A stretch of DNA of 37,557 bases, taken from contig CAMBAJ010000017.1 of assembly GCA_945864305.1 (NCBI GenBank), positions 1 through 37,557 on the forward strand, in the 5' to 3' direction. The notes beneath the pieces are model-generated. The model ran no database searches, was not told the DNA's origin, and was given only the letters and a program-made list of their open reading frames with translations. This DNA is from an uncultured Clostridia bacterium. GTDB taxonomy: Bacteria > Bacillota > Clostridia > Oscillospirales > Oscillospiraceae. Of the stretch, positions 7,688 through 15,920 are shown one piece after another (within the stretch, counting starts at the first letter, position 1; each line of letters begins with the position of its first letter). Made by a program: the position numbers and the translations under genes.

Positions 7688-9431
7688 GGCGCAGCTCCTG
7701 GGTGCGGACCAGCGCCGCGTAGGCGCCGTTCTTCGCCATCAGTTCCTCGTGGCTGCCCAGTTCCGCGATGCGGCCGTCCTCCACCACCGCGATGCGGTCG
7801 GCGTTGCGGACGGTGGAGAGGCGGTGGGCGATGATGATGGTAGTCCGGCCCTGAGACAGCTTCTCAAAGGTCTCCTGGAGCTTGGCCTCCGTCACGCTGT
7901 CCAGCGCGGAGGTGGCCTCGTCCAAAATCAGGACCGGAGGATTTTTCAGGAAGATGCGGGCGATGGAAATGCGCTGCTTTTGGCCGCCGGAGAGCAGAGC
8001 GCCCCGCTCGCCCACGTAGGTGTTGAAGCCCTCGGGCATAGCCACGATATCGTCATAGATCTCCGCCAGCTTCGCCGCCTGGGCCACCTCTTCCTCGGTG
8101 GCGCCGGGGCGGCCGTAGCGGATGTTCTCCAGAATGCTGGCGGCGAATAGGAACACGTCCTGCTGCACCACGCCCACGTTCTGCCGCAGGGACTCCTGGG
8201 TCACGTCCCTTACGTCCTGGCCGTCGATGCGGATGGCGCCGCTGGTCACGTCATAGAACCGGGGAATCAGCTGGCAGAGGGTGGACTTGCCGCCGCCGGA
8301 AGGGCCAACCACCGCCACGGTCTCGCCGGGATGGATGTGCAGGTCCACGTCGTGAAGCACCGCCAGATCGTCCTGATAGGCAAAGCTGACGTGGTCCACG
8401 TCGATGCGGCCCTCCACCCGCCGGAGCACCTTGGCATCCGGGGCGTCCTTCATGGCGGGCTCCGTCCGCATCAGCTCGATGAACCGGCCCAGGCCGGCGG
8501 TGCCGTTGGCAAGCATCTCCGCCATGGTGGAGAGCTTGCGGATGGGATTAACAAAGGTGGTGATATACAGGCTGAAGGTGATAAGGTCCACGGTGTCCAT
8601 CTGGCCCCGCATGATGAAGAAGCCGCCGGCGGCAATGACCGCCGCCGAGAGAATGCACATAAAGAACTCCATGGTGGCGTTAAACCGCCCCATGGCCTTG
8701 TGGAACTGCCGCTTCGAGGTCTTAAAGCTATCGTTGGAGTTTTCAAACTTTTGCAGCTCCGCCTTCTCATTGGCAAAGGCCTTGGCGGTGCGGATGCCGG
8801 AGAGGCCGGACTCGATATCGGCATTTATGGTGGCGGTCTTCTGCTTCACCCGATCGGAAGCGTCCTGCATGGACTTCCGGCAGCGCCACACCACCAGCAA
8901 AAAGATGGGCAGGATGACGGCAATGATCAGCGCCAGCCGCCACTGGATAGTGAACATGATGACAAGGGCGCCCACGATGGTGACGCCGGAGATGAAGATG
9001 TCCTCCGGACCGTGGTGGGCCAGCTCCGTGATATCGAATAAATCGGCCGTCAGCCGGCTCATCAGCTGCCCGGTGCGGTTGCGGTCAAAGTAGTCGAAGG
9101 AGAGCTCCTGCATATGGCGAAACAGGTCCCGGCGGATATCCGCCTCCACCAAAATGCCGAAGGTATGGCCCCAATAGCAGATGACATAGGTCAGCAGCGC
9201 CCGCAGGGCAAACGCCGCGAACACCACCACCATGACAGCGAAGAAGGTCTGATAGGCGCTCTTCGGCAGTAGTTCATACATGCACCAGCGGGAGACATAG
9301 GGGAACGCCAGGTCGATGATGGAGATCGCCAGGGCACAGGACAGGTCCATGATGAACAGCTTTTTATGGGGTTTAAAATAAGAGAGAAATATCTGTAAAG
9401 CTGATTTCTGCTGAAACTCTTTTGTCGTCAT
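7680..9431 (-). CDS. ABC transporter, fused permease and ATPase (multidrug/lipid exporter type)
   Basis: Half-transporter of about 583 residues that should act as a homodimer or heterodimer in the membrane. Residues 1-320 hold six transmembrane helices of the type-1 exporter fold. The nucleotide-binding domain has Walker A GPSGGGKST, Q-loop GVVQQDVFLF, signature LSGGQKQR, Walker B VLILDEATSALD and switch His in IIIAHRLSTV, all intact, so it should hydrolyse ATP. The preferred start is the second ATG (9431), seven bases after AAGGAG; the ATG at 9437 is only one base away. Substrate is unknown; MsbA/LmrA-like exporters span lipids, peptides and drugs. First gene of a run with ylmH, DUF896 and the xpaC-like gene. 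Confidence 0.9.
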   Translation of the reverse strand: MTTKEFQQKSALQIFLSYFKPHKKLFIMDLSCALAISIIDLAFPYVSRWCMYELLPKSAYQTFFAVMVVVFAAFALRALLTYVICYWGHTFGILVEADIRRDLFRHMQELSFDYFDRNRTGQLMSRLTADLFDITELAHHGPEDIFISGVTIVGALVIMFTIQWRLALIIAVILPIFLLVVWRCRKSMQDASDRVKQKTATINADIESGLSGIRTAKAFANEKAELQKFENSNDSFKTSKRQFHKAMGRFNATMEFFMCILSAAVIAAGGFFIMRGQMDTVDLITFSLYITTFVNPIRKLSTMAEMLANGTAGLGRFIELMRTEPAMKDAPDAKVLRRVEGRIDVDHVSFAYQDDLAVLHDVDLHIHPGETVAVVGPSGGGKSTLCQLIPRFYDVTSGAIRIDGQDVRDVTQESLRQNVGVVQQDVFLFAASILENIRYGRPGATEEEVAQAAKLAEIYDDIVAMPEGFNTYVGERGALLSGGQKQRISIARIFLKNPPVLILDEATSALDSVTEAKLQETFEKLSQGRTTIIIAHRLSTVRNADRIAVVEDGRIAELGSHEELMAKNGAYAALVRTQELRHG

Positions 9432-9504
9432 ATCCATGCTCCTTGCTCGTCTGCGTGTTCATACGGATATATATGATACCACAATTCCAGTGTCCATGCA
9501 ATGA

Positions 9505-9538
9505 AATATCCCCGAATGCACGTGCATTCGGGGATATT
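9505..9538. terminator. 34-base perfect palindrome, probable terminator
   Basis: Seventeen bases followed by their exact reverse complement with no spacer. It lies 10 bases after the stop of the zinc-ribbon/SH3 gene on the minus strand and is followed there by a short ATTT run, so a terminator is the likeliest role. It is also close upstream of the ABC exporter gene. Confidence 0.6.
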
Positions 9539-9548
9539 GTGGTCGTTC

Positions 9549-10502
9549 TTACCGGTTCTCCAGGAACTCGCCCTTCATGTAGCCGGTGGTATTCACGCCG
9601 CCCACGCCGGAGAAGGTGATCTTGTACCATCCGTTTCCGGCGCTCTCCACGATCTGGACGGAGGCGCCGTTGGGCACTGTGGCCAGGGCCTCATGCTCCG
9701 TGCCGGGGCCGGAGCGCACACGGACGCCATTTCCGCCGTTGACGACCACGGCGGAGCCCGCCTTCAGGGAGCCGCTGCCGGAAGTCATGGTGGTCCCGCT
9801 ATTGCCGGAAGGAGTGGTGGTCGTCGTGGCCGCGGCACTGCCGGTCACGTTGCACCGGACGATGCAGACGGCCTTTTTGCTGCCGTCAGTCACCAGCACG
9901 TTGACCGTGCCCCTGGAGACAGCCGTAACCTTGCCGCTGCCGTCCACGGAGGCAATGCCCGCATCCTCACTGATCCAGGTATAGCTGCCGCTGCCGCCGG
10001 AGACCTGGATGGTGTGGGTCTCACCCACGCTCTTCAGGGTGAAGTCCGTGGTGCTCAGCGTCAGGCCGTCGGGCAGGCTGGCCGCCTTTTCATAGTCGCT
10101 CTGGGTGGTGGCGGTGCCGGACTGGTCCTGATTCTCCGTACCCTCGGGTGTCGTATCCTCGGGAGTCTCTTCTCCGGTGCCCTCGCCCTCACCGGTACCC
10201 TCCTGGCCGGGCTTCACGGGTACCACTTCCTCTGTGGCGGGGGGCTCCGTCTGCTCCTCCCCCTTGAGCTTCCCGGCGATCTTGTCGCCGTACAGCAGGT
10301 AGATCAGCAGGCCCGCCATAATCAGGATCAAAATCACCAGCGTAGGGGTGATCAGGCTGTACTGCCGGCCGTGGGCCGTCCGCTTGCCGCCGCGGCGGAG
10401 CTTGTCGCCCTCCCGCAGGGCCGCCTCTTCTTCACAAAACGGACAATTCTTATATGTATCGGAGAATTTCTCTCCGCAGACAGGGCAGCGTTTCATAGCC
10501 AT
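9549..10502 (-). CDS. Membrane-anchored zinc-ribbon / BIG2 / SH3 protein
   Basis: A 317-residue protein with four visible parts. Residues 6-23 form a cytoplasmic zinc ribbon (CPVCG and CPFCE). Residues 49-71 are a single transmembrane helix preceded by basic residues. Residues 75-135 are a low-complexity Thr/Glu/Pro/Gly linker. Residues 145-216 are a bacterial Ig-like (BIG2) domain, with DAGIASVDGSGKVTAVSRGT as the signature. Residues 245-317 are a bacterial SH3 domain (VRSGPGTEHEALATVPNG, then GWYKI and GYMKGEFL). The outer part probably binds the cell wall. The start is ATG six bases after GGGAGGA. No partner gene is adjacent; it is divergent from udk. Function unknown, perhaps envelope sensing or a scaffold. 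Confidence 0.82.
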   Translation of the reverse strand: MAMKRCPVCGEKFSDTYKNCPFCEEEAALREGDKLRRGGKRTAHGRQYSLITPTLVILILIMAGLLIYLLYGDKIAGKLKGEEQTEPPATEEVVPVKPGQEGTGEGEGTGEETPEDTTPEGTENQDQSGTATTQSDYEKAASLPDGLTLSTTDFTLKSVGETHTIQVSGGSGSYTWISEDAGIASVDGSGKVTAVSRGTVNVLVTDGSKKAVCIVRCNVTGSAAATTTTTPSGNSGTTMTSGSGSLKAGSAVVVNGGNGVRVRSGPGTEHEALATVPNGASVQIVESAGNGWYKITFSGVGGVNTTGYMKGEFLENR

Positions 10503-10539
10503 GATGAATCCTCCCGTAATCGATCAATTTATAATTTAC

Positions 10540-10568
10540 ATAATATCGGTTTTTCCTGAGGCCGTCAA
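10540..10568 (-). promoter_or_regulatory. Promoter of the zinc-ribbon/SH3 protein gene
   Basis: -35 TTGACG (10563-10568) and -10 TATTAT (10540-10545), spacer 17, on the minus strand. Confidence 0.65.
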
Positions 10569-10607
10569 GACCAGGCTGTCGATTTTTCAGGAAATTCACG
10601 CTTTTCC

Positions 10608-10636
10608 TTGCTTTTGAGGCGGCATACTTCTATAAT
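10608..10636 (+). promoter_or_regulatory. Promoter of udk
   Basis: -35 TTGCTT (10608-10613) and consensus -10 TATAAT (10631-10636), spacer 17. Confidence 0.7.
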
Positions 10637-10691
10637 TGGACGAAAAGGCCATGTTTGATTCCTTCATCAACTCTGCGGGAGGTTTGGAGAT

Positions 10692-11309
10692 ATGAGCACC
10701 ATCCTGATCGGTATCGCGGGCGGCACCGGCTCCGGCAAGACCACCCTGACCCGGCATTTAAAAGAGCATTTTGGCCAGGAGGTCACGGTCATCAGCCATG
10801 ACAACTATTACAAGCGGCAGGACGGCAAGACCTACGAAGAGCGGGCCAAAGTCAATTACGACCACCCCAGTGCATTTGACACGGACCTGCTGATCGAACA
10901 TCTCCGCCAATTGAAGGCGGGGCATTCCATCCAGTGTCCTGTCTACTCCTACTCCGATCACAACCGCACCGACCGGACGGTGGAGATCTTCCCCACCAAG
11001 GTCATCATTGTCGAGGGCATCCTGATCTTCCAGAACCCCACCCTGCGGGACATGTTCGACATCAAGATTTTCGTGGAGACGGACGCGGACGTCCGCATTC
11101 TCCGCCGGGCCCTGCGGGACGTGGAGGAGCGGGGCCGGACTTTACAGTCCGTGGTGACTCAGTATCTCACCACGGTGAAGCCCATGCACGAGCAGTACGT
11201 GGAGCCCTCCCGGAAGTACGCCGACATCGTGGTGCTGGAGGGCGGCCACAACCTGGTGGCCCTGGAGATGATCATGCAGCGCATCCAGAACCACATCGAC
11301 GCGGAATAA
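10692..11309 (+). CDS. udk: Uridine kinase
   Basis: Cytoplasmic kinase that phosphorylates uridine and cytidine to UMP and CMP in pyrimidine salvage. The 205-residue product has the P-loop GGTGSGKTT (residues 10-18), the family stretch VISHDNYYK with the catalytic Asp, NYDHPSAFDTDLL for nucleoside binding, the VEGILIF Walker-B-like strand, and the lid segment RILRRALRDVEERGR. Length is normal for bacterial Udk. It is a single-gene unit with its own promoter and terminator. Some clostridial proteins of this subtype are listed as uridine kinase or phosphoribulokinase/uridine kinase family; the motifs favour uridine kinase. Confidence 0.93.
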   Translation: MSTILIGIAGGTGSGKTTLTRHLKEHFGQEVTVISHDNYYKRQDGKTYEERAKVNYDHPSAFDTDLLIEHLRQLKAGHSIQCPVYSYSDHNRTDRTVEIFPTKVIIVEGILIFQNPTLRDMFDIKIFVETDADVRILRRALRDVEERGRTLQSVVTQYLTTVKPMHEQYVEPSRKYADIVVLEGGHNLVALEMIMQRIQNHIDAE

Positions 11310-11321
11310 CAGCCGTTTGAA

Positions 11322-11358
11322 AGGCGCTTTGCGGACCTGAAAATTCCGCAAAGCGCCT
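11322..11358. terminator. Terminator between udk and the chromate transporter genes
   Basis: A 14-bp perfect stem (11322-11335 with 11345-11358) followed by CTTTTT on the plus strand. It mainly terminates udk. Confidence 0.88.
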
Positions 11359-11400
11359 CTTTTTGATATCTTGCGCAGGACCTTCGACGCGCCGCACGCC

Positions 11401-11985
11401 TCACACCCCCGCAAAGTGGAATACAACGCCCGCCACCGCCGAAATGGCGATGAACACAGCGGGGTGCCACTTCTTTGTGGGCTTTACCCAGTTGGTCAAT
11501 ACCAGCACCACTGCCGCCAGAATCCACGCCTTCCACCGGAAGAGGTCCGCCAGATTCCCCGTGGTCTGGAACAACTCCTTGTCCATCAGCGCGATCATGA
11601 CCACTGTGATGCCTGCGGCCCCGATCAGGCCCGTGGACGCCGGCCGCAAGCCCCGGAACGCAGCCTCCACATACCGGTTGTGCCGGAACTGCTGAAGTAC
11701 CCGGGCAATCAGCGCGATCAGCAGAACAGCGGGCAGGCCCAATCCCAGCACCGCCGCGATGGTACCGGGAACACCGCCCACAGTATAACCCACATAGGTG
11801 GCCAGGTTGACGCCCATGGCTGCCGGGACAGACTGAGCCACCGCCAGCATGTCCGCCAGCTGCGCGTGGGTGAACCAGCCGGTCTTGTCCGCCAGGTCAT
11901 ACAGAAATGGGACCGTACCCATACCGCCGCCCACGGCAAACAGGCCGATCTTGAAATACTCCCAGAACAATCTCAGGCAGATCAT
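11401..11985 (-). CDS. Chromate transporter family protein, second half
   Basis: About 194 residues, one CHR domain with five or six hydrophobic helices. It starts LFWEYFKIGLFAVGGGMGTVPFL, the CHR N-terminal motif with the GGG turn, and contains AVAQSVPAAMGVNLATYVGY, matching the conserved segment after helix 2. Its ATG overlaps the stop of the first half by four bases (ATGA). Paired short CHR proteins assemble as heterodimers in Bacillus (ChrA/ChrB, YwrA/YwrB type) and replace the long fused form. Chromate is the family's named substrate, but the physiological one in gut anaerobes is unknown. Confidence 0.85.
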   Translation of the reverse strand: MICLRLFWEYFKIGLFAVGGGMGTVPFLYDLADKTGWFTHAQLADMLAVAQSVPAAMGVNLATYVGYTVGGVPGTIAAVLGLGLPAVLLIALIARVLQQFRHNRYVEAAFRGLRPASTGLIGAAGITVVMIALMDKELFQTTGNLADLFRWKAWILAAVVLVLTNWVKPTKKWHPAVFIAISAVAGVVFHFAGV

Positions 11986-12536
11986 GTCCGCTCTCCCTCC
12001 TTCCGCAGCCGGAACTGCTCCAGGATAATACCTGCGGCAGCCGACAGCAGTACAAACCACACCGGAGAGATATCCAGAAAGACGCTCCCCAAAAATACTG
12101 CCACAAAAATCAGGGCCGTCCCGACACCTATGACCGACTTCTTCGCCAGCTTGAGGACGGAGTTAAATATCTGGACGCAGACACAGGCCCGGATACCGGC
12201 GAAGGCGTTCTGCACCCAGGCAAGGTCCGCCACATTGGTGATGATGCTTGCCAGAATGGTGACAATGACCAGAGACGGAAACACGATGCCCAGGGCCGCC
12301 GCCGCGCCGCCCAGGTCTCCCCTTTTCTTCTGTCCCACAAACACCGCCGAATTGATGGCGATGATGCCGGGTGTGCACTGGCTGATGGCATAGTAGTCCA
12401 TCAGCTCCTCTTCCGTCACCCACTGCCGTTTTTCCACCAGCTCCCGCTGCAGCAACGGCAGCATGGCCGCGCCGCCGCCGAAAGTGATGGCGCTCATTTT
12501 CGCAAACGTCCAAAACAGTTCCCAAAGCTCCCTCAA
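11982..12536 (-). CDS. Chromate transporter family protein, first half
   Basis: A 184-residue CHR-domain membrane protein with the N-terminal pattern LFWTFAKMSAITFGGGAAMLPLLQRELVEKRQWVTEEEL and the conserved YAISQCTPGIIAINSAVFVG segment. The start is TTG, seven bases after AGAGGA, since the next ATG would cut into the first helix. It lies 22 bases after birA and couples to the second CHR gene. The two chains have opposite-looking sequence divergence as expected for an antiparallel heterodimer. Anion transport is inferred from the family. Confidence 0.85.
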   Translation of the reverse strand: MRELWELFWTFAKMSAITFGGGAAMLPLLQRELVEKRQWVTEEELMDYYAISQCTPGIIAINSAVFVGQKKRGDLGGAAAALGIVFPSLVIVTILASIITNVADLAWVQNAFAGIRACVCVQIFNSVLKLAKKSVIGVGTALIFVAVFLGSVFLDISPVWFVLLSAAAGIILEQFRLRKEGERT

Positions 12537-12558
12537 TGGATGTTCCTCTCTTTCCCGC

Positions 12559-13560
12559 TCACTCCACGTATCCGTACAGGCCCCGGACGGAGACCTCGCC
12601 GGAGCGGACGGTCTTCTCCGTGCCGTCCGCCGCCCGGACCACCAGGCCGAATTCGTCGTCGATCCCCACCGCCGTCACGGTCTCCCGGCCCTGGGTGCCC
12701 AGCAGCTGGACGGTCTTGCCCAGGTTCACGCAGTCCCGGCGGTACGCCGCCAGGTAGGCGGACAGATTACCGGTTTTCAGCGCCGTATACAGCCGGTCCA
12801 GTCCCTCGATCATGGCCGCCGCCAAGGCCGGACGGCTCACCGGATGTCCCAGCTGCATCTGGAGGGATGTGGCGATCTCCGCCACTTCCGGTGAGAAATC
12901 CACCGCCTCATGGAGGACATTGACACCGATGCCCACCACCAGATATTGCAGCCGTCCGGTCTCCGCCTCCAGGGACATCTCCGTCAGAATGCCGCAGAGC
13001 TTTTTGTTCCCCAGCACCGGGTCGTTGGGCCATTTCAGTCCCGGACGGACGCCGCAGACCTGCTCCACGGCCTCGCAGACCGCCACACCGGCCAGGGCTG
13101 TCACGGGGATCAGTCGCTCCGTGGGCAGGTCCGGTCGCAGCAGGACCGTCAGATAGATGCCCTTGTCCCTGGGGGACTGGAAGGAGCGGTCCATCCGGCC
13201 GCGGCCCGCCGTCTGGCAGTTGGCCACCACCACGGTGCCGTCAGCAGCGCCGTCCAGGGCGATCTGCTTGGCATAGGTGTTGGTGGAGTCGATCTCGTCA
13301 AAGCACCGCAGCTCCCGGCCCACGGTCCGCGTCTCTTGCAGAAAATTCCGGATCTCCGGCTCCGTCAGGGCGTCGGGCGCCGCCGTCAGCCGGTAGCCCC
13401 GGCTGGTCTTTGCCTCGATGGCGTAGCCCTCCCGCCGGAGGGCGTCCACCGCCTTCCATACCGCGGTGCGGCTCAGCCCCAGCTGGCGGCTCAACTCCTC
13501 TCCGGAGAGATACTCCCCCTCCCTGGCCCGCAGCAGCGCCAGGACTGTTTCTCGACTCAT
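12559..13560 (-). CDS. birA: Biotin--protein ligase / biotin repressor
   Basis: Bifunctional protein that makes biotinyl-AMP, loads biotin onto carboxylase carrier domains, and can repress biotin genes. The 333-residue form is class II: residues 1-60 are a winged helix (LSGEELSRQLGLSRTAVWKAVDALRREGY). The catalytic domain has DSTNTYAK (about 91-98), the biotin/ATP loop GRGRMDRSF (119-127) and KWPNDPVL (176-183). The C-terminal SH3-like domain is present. The longer frame starts with an ATG that overlaps the ribosome site GGGAGG, so 13560 is chosen, seven bases after it. No biotin genes are adjacent; the CHR pair follows. Confidence 0.93.
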   Translation of the reverse strand: MSRETVLALLRAREGEYLSGEELSRQLGLSRTAVWKAVDALRREGYAIEAKTSRGYRLTAAPDALTEPEIRNFLQETRTVGRELRCFDEIDSTNTYAKQIALDGAADGTVVVANCQTAGRGRMDRSFQSPRDKGIYLTVLLRPDLPTERLIPVTALAGVAVCEAVEQVCGVRPGLKWPNDPVLGNKKLCGILTEMSLEAETGRLQYLVVGIGVNVLHEAVDFSPEVAEIATSLQMQLGHPVSRPALAAAMIEGLDRLYTALKTGNLSAYLAAYRRDCVNLGKTVQLLGTQGRETVTAVGIDDEFGLVVRAADGTEKTVRSGEVSVRGLYGYVE

Positions 13561-13598
13561 GCAGATGCCTCCCATGTTTCCGACAGAATATTTTGTTT

Positions 13599-13627
13599 AT
13601 TATAGCGCCGTTTTTCCCTTGGCACAA
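13599..13627 (-). promoter_or_regulatory. Promoter of birA
   Basis: -35 TTGTGC (13622-13627) and -10 TATAAT (13599-13604), spacer 17, on the minus strand. Confidence 0.65.
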
Positions 13628-13664
13628 GCCTTCTCATACCGGGAATGCCTTCATATGAAAAGAA

Positions 13665-13701
13665 CCGCGCCTGCCGGAGATGGTATATCCGGCAGGCGCG
13701 G
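13665..13701 (-). terminator. Terminator of the NhaC-family gene
   Basis: A 14-bp perfect stem (13665-13678 with 13688-13701), nine-base loop, followed on the minus strand by TTCTTTT. Confidence 0.85.
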
Positions 13702-13736
13702 AGCTGCTTTTTGATTGGTTTTTGTTTCGGGCTCTT

Positions 13737-15479
13737 TTATACGCCGCTCTGGCTGTGGCGCCGCTTGATGACAGCCAGGGTCCCCAGCATCAACACGATG
13801 CCGATGGGCAGGCCCAGAATGCCGGGAGCGCCGGCAGACACTAGGATACCGGCGATCAGATAGGTAACACCGGACACTACCGCGCAGGTGATGGCATAGG
13901 GCAGCTGGGTGGATACATGGTTCACATGGTCGCACTGGGCGCCGGCGGAGGCCATGATGGTGGTGTCGGAGATGGGGGAGCAGTGGTCGCCGCAGACAGC
14001 GCCGGCCATGCAGGCGGAGATGCAGACGATGGCCATGGGGTTATCCATGGAGAACACGTTCTGGACAATGGGGATCAGGATGCCGAAGGTTCCCCAGGAA
14101 GTGCCGGTGGCAAAGGCCAGCAGGCAGCCGATGACGAACACGATAACGGGCAGCAGCATCTGCACGCCGGTGGCGGAGGTGCGGACGAAGTCCCGGACGA
14201 AGTACTTGGCGCCCAGGGAGTCGGTCATGGTCTTCAGGCTCCAGGCGAAGGTCAGGATCATGATGGCGGGCACCATGGCCTTGAAGCCCTCGGGGATGCA
14301 GCCCATCATGTCCTTGAAGCTCATGGAGCGGCGGATCAGGAAGTAGACGAAGGCGAACACCAGGGCGAAGGCGGAGCCCAGCATCAGGCCCACGGAGGCG
14401 TCGGAATTGGAGAAGGCGGTGATGAAGCCCTCGCCCTCAAAGAAGCCGCCGGAGTAGATCATGCCGATGACACAGCAGACGATCAGCACCACCACGGGCA
14501 GCACCAGGTCCAGCACCCGGCCCTTGTCCTCGGCCACCTCGTCCTCCGCCGCGGCGTAGGGATTGGGGCCGGAGAACAGGTCACCGTTCTCGAGGGCGTT
14601 GCGCTCAAAGGTGCTCATCAGGCCGAAATCCACCTTCATGACCACCAGGCCCACCATCATGACAATAGTCAGGAGGGCGTAATAGTTATAGGGAATGGCC
14701 CGCAGGAACAGGGTGAAGCCCTGGCCGTCCTCGGCAAAGCCGGCCACGGCGGCGGCCCAGGAGGAGATGGGGGCGATGATGCAGATGGGGGCGGCGGTAG
14801 CGTCGATGATATAGGCCAGCTTGGCGCGGGAGATGTTGTGCTTGTCCGTAATGGGCCGCATGACGCTGCCCACGGTCAGGCAGTTGAAATAGTCGTCAAT
14901 GAAGATCAGGCAGCCCAGCAGAATGGAGGCCAGCTGCGCGCCCACCCGGCTCTTGATGTGGACCTTGGCCCAGCGGCCAAAGGCGGCGGAGCCTCCGGCC
15001 TTGTTCATCAGGCACACCATGGCGCCCAGGATGACCAGGAAGATCAGGATGCCCATGTTGTAGCTGTCGGTGACGGAGGCCACGATGCCATCGTTGAACA
15101 CATGGAGAATGGTGCTCTCAAAGGCGAAGTTGGAGTACAGCAGGCCGCCCACCAGAATGCCGATGAACAAAGAGCTGTACACTTCCTTTGTGATCAGGGC
15201 CAGAGCGATGGCGATGATGGGCGGCAGCAGGGACCAGAAGGTGTTAAAGAAACGGCTGGGGGACTCCACATATCCGGTGCCGCCGCAGGTCCCGCAAGGA
15301 GCGGCAGTTCCCTCCTCCGTGAGGACCACACCGGCGGCGCCGCAGTCGGCGCACTCGATCATCTTGGTGCCGGTCTCCTCGGTAGGATCGTCCGCCGCGA
15401 AGGCAGTGCCGGTCATGAGCGTGCATAGCAGCAGGACCAGGGCCAGCAGCGGCAGCACCCGGCGTCTCAGGTTTTTCAT
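13737..15479 (-). CDS. NhaC-family transporter, probable lysine transporter
   Basis: A 580-residue polytopic membrane protein of the NhaC Na+/H+ antiporter superfamily: about a dozen helices, with AGAVCGDHCSPISDTTIMASAGA and FATGTSWGTFGIL as strong family motifs. The N-terminus is unusual: a signal-like helix ending AFA (about residue 28), then a four-Cys segment (Cys43, 46, 62, 65) like a DnaJ-type zinc ribbon, then the first core helix. A lysine riboswitch with its own promoter and terminator lies just upstream, which points to lysine rather than only Na+ as substrate; NhaC-superfamily lysine transporters were predicted by comparative analysis of lysine-riboswitch regulons. AAGGAGAG lies before the ATG, right after the riboswitch terminator. 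Direction of transport is not known. Confidence 0.85.
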   Translation of the reverse strand: MKNLRRRVLPLLALVLLLCTLMTGTAFAADDPTEETGTKMIECADCGAAGVVLTEEGTAAPCGTCGGTGYVESPSRFFNTFWSLLPPIIAIALALITKEVYSSLFIGILVGGLLYSNFAFESTILHVFNDGIVASVTDSYNMGILIFLVILGAMVCLMNKAGGSAAFGRWAKVHIKSRVGAQLASILLGCLIFIDDYFNCLTVGSVMRPITDKHNISRAKLAYIIDATAAPICIIAPISSWAAAVAGFAEDGQGFTLFLRAIPYNYYALLTIVMMVGLVVMKVDFGLMSTFERNALENGDLFSGPNPYAAAEDEVAEDKGRVLDLVLPVVVLIVCCVIGMIYSGGFFEGEGFITAFSNSDASVGLMLGSAFALVFAFVYFLIRRSMSFKDMMGCIPEGFKAMVPAIMILTFAWSLKTMTDSLGAKYFVRDFVRTSATGVQMLLPVIVFVIGCLLAFATGTSWGTFGILIPIVQNVFSMDNPMAIVCISACMAGAVCGDHCSPISDTTIMASAGAQCDHVNHVSTQLPYAITCAVVSGVTYLIAGILVSAGAPGILGLPIGIVLMLGTLAVIKRRHSQSGV

Positions 15480-15495
15480 GTTTCTCTCTCCTTAT

Positions 15496-15530
15496 AAAAA
15501 ATGAAGTCATGACTGCGGTCATGACTTCAT
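15496..15530 (-). terminator. Lysine riboswitch expression-platform terminator
   Basis: A 13-bp perfect stem (15501-15513 with 15518-15530), four-base loop, then TTTTT on the minus strand (15500-15496), directly before the ribosome site. The sequence at 15548-15560, which includes the 3' strand of aptamer helix P1, can pair with the terminator's 5' arm with one mismatch, giving an antiterminator. Lysine binding would free the terminator. Confidence 0.85.
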
Positions 15531-15554
15531 ACCCACCGTTTCCCTGTATGAATC

Positions 15555-15724
15555 CACGACAGCGCTCCACCCTCTCAGGTGACAGTCCGTGGGATGTTCT
15601 CCCCCGGCCCGGCTCCGGTCCCCACAGGCTGGGGATTCCGAAACCTCGGCGGCTGCCCCTTTCCGCTCCCCCTGTGCCTGTCCGTGTGAGGGAGACTACT
15701 CTTGACATCCGCGCCTCTATCATG
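15555..15724 (-). promoter_or_regulatory. Lysine riboswitch aptamer (L box)
   Basis: Read on the minus strand, this 170-base leader has the hallmark blocks in order: GATAGAGGCGCG, CAAGAGTA, GGAAAGGGG and GCCGAGG. Helix P1 forms from CATGATAG (15717-15724) and CTGTCGTG (15555-15562), closing the aptamer at about the usual length. It precedes the NhaC-family gene and is followed by a terminator, so high lysine should switch the gene off. Confidence 0.93.
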
Positions 15725-15736
15725 CTTGGTGGCTTT

Positions 15737-15764
15737 ATTATATAGGAGTTTTCTGGAAAGTCAA
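15737..15764 (-). promoter_or_regulatory. Promoter of the lysine riboswitch transcript
   Basis: -35 TTGACT (15759-15764) and consensus -10 TATAAT (15737-15742) with a 16-base spacer on the minus strand; the start point falls just before the aptamer. Apart from this, 15765-15869 holds nothing I recognise. Confidence 0.8.
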
Positions 15765-15869
15765 TGAACTTTTATATTTTTTATTGTTTTTCCTTAGAAA
15801 ACAGTAAAGAACTGTCAGGTGTGGATGGAATTTCTCGGCCGATGCTCTCTCTGTCCAATGGCAGAGGGT

Positions 15870-15906
15870 AAAAATATCCGGGCGGCAATCCCGCCCGGAT
15901 ATTTTT
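15870..15906 (-). terminator. Terminator of the uracil permease gene
   Basis: A 16-bp perfect stem (15870-15885 with 15891-15906) with a five-base loop and A/T tracts on both sides, 15 bases after the permease stop codon. Confidence 0.9.
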
Positions 15907-15920
15907 CAATGGATTCAGGA

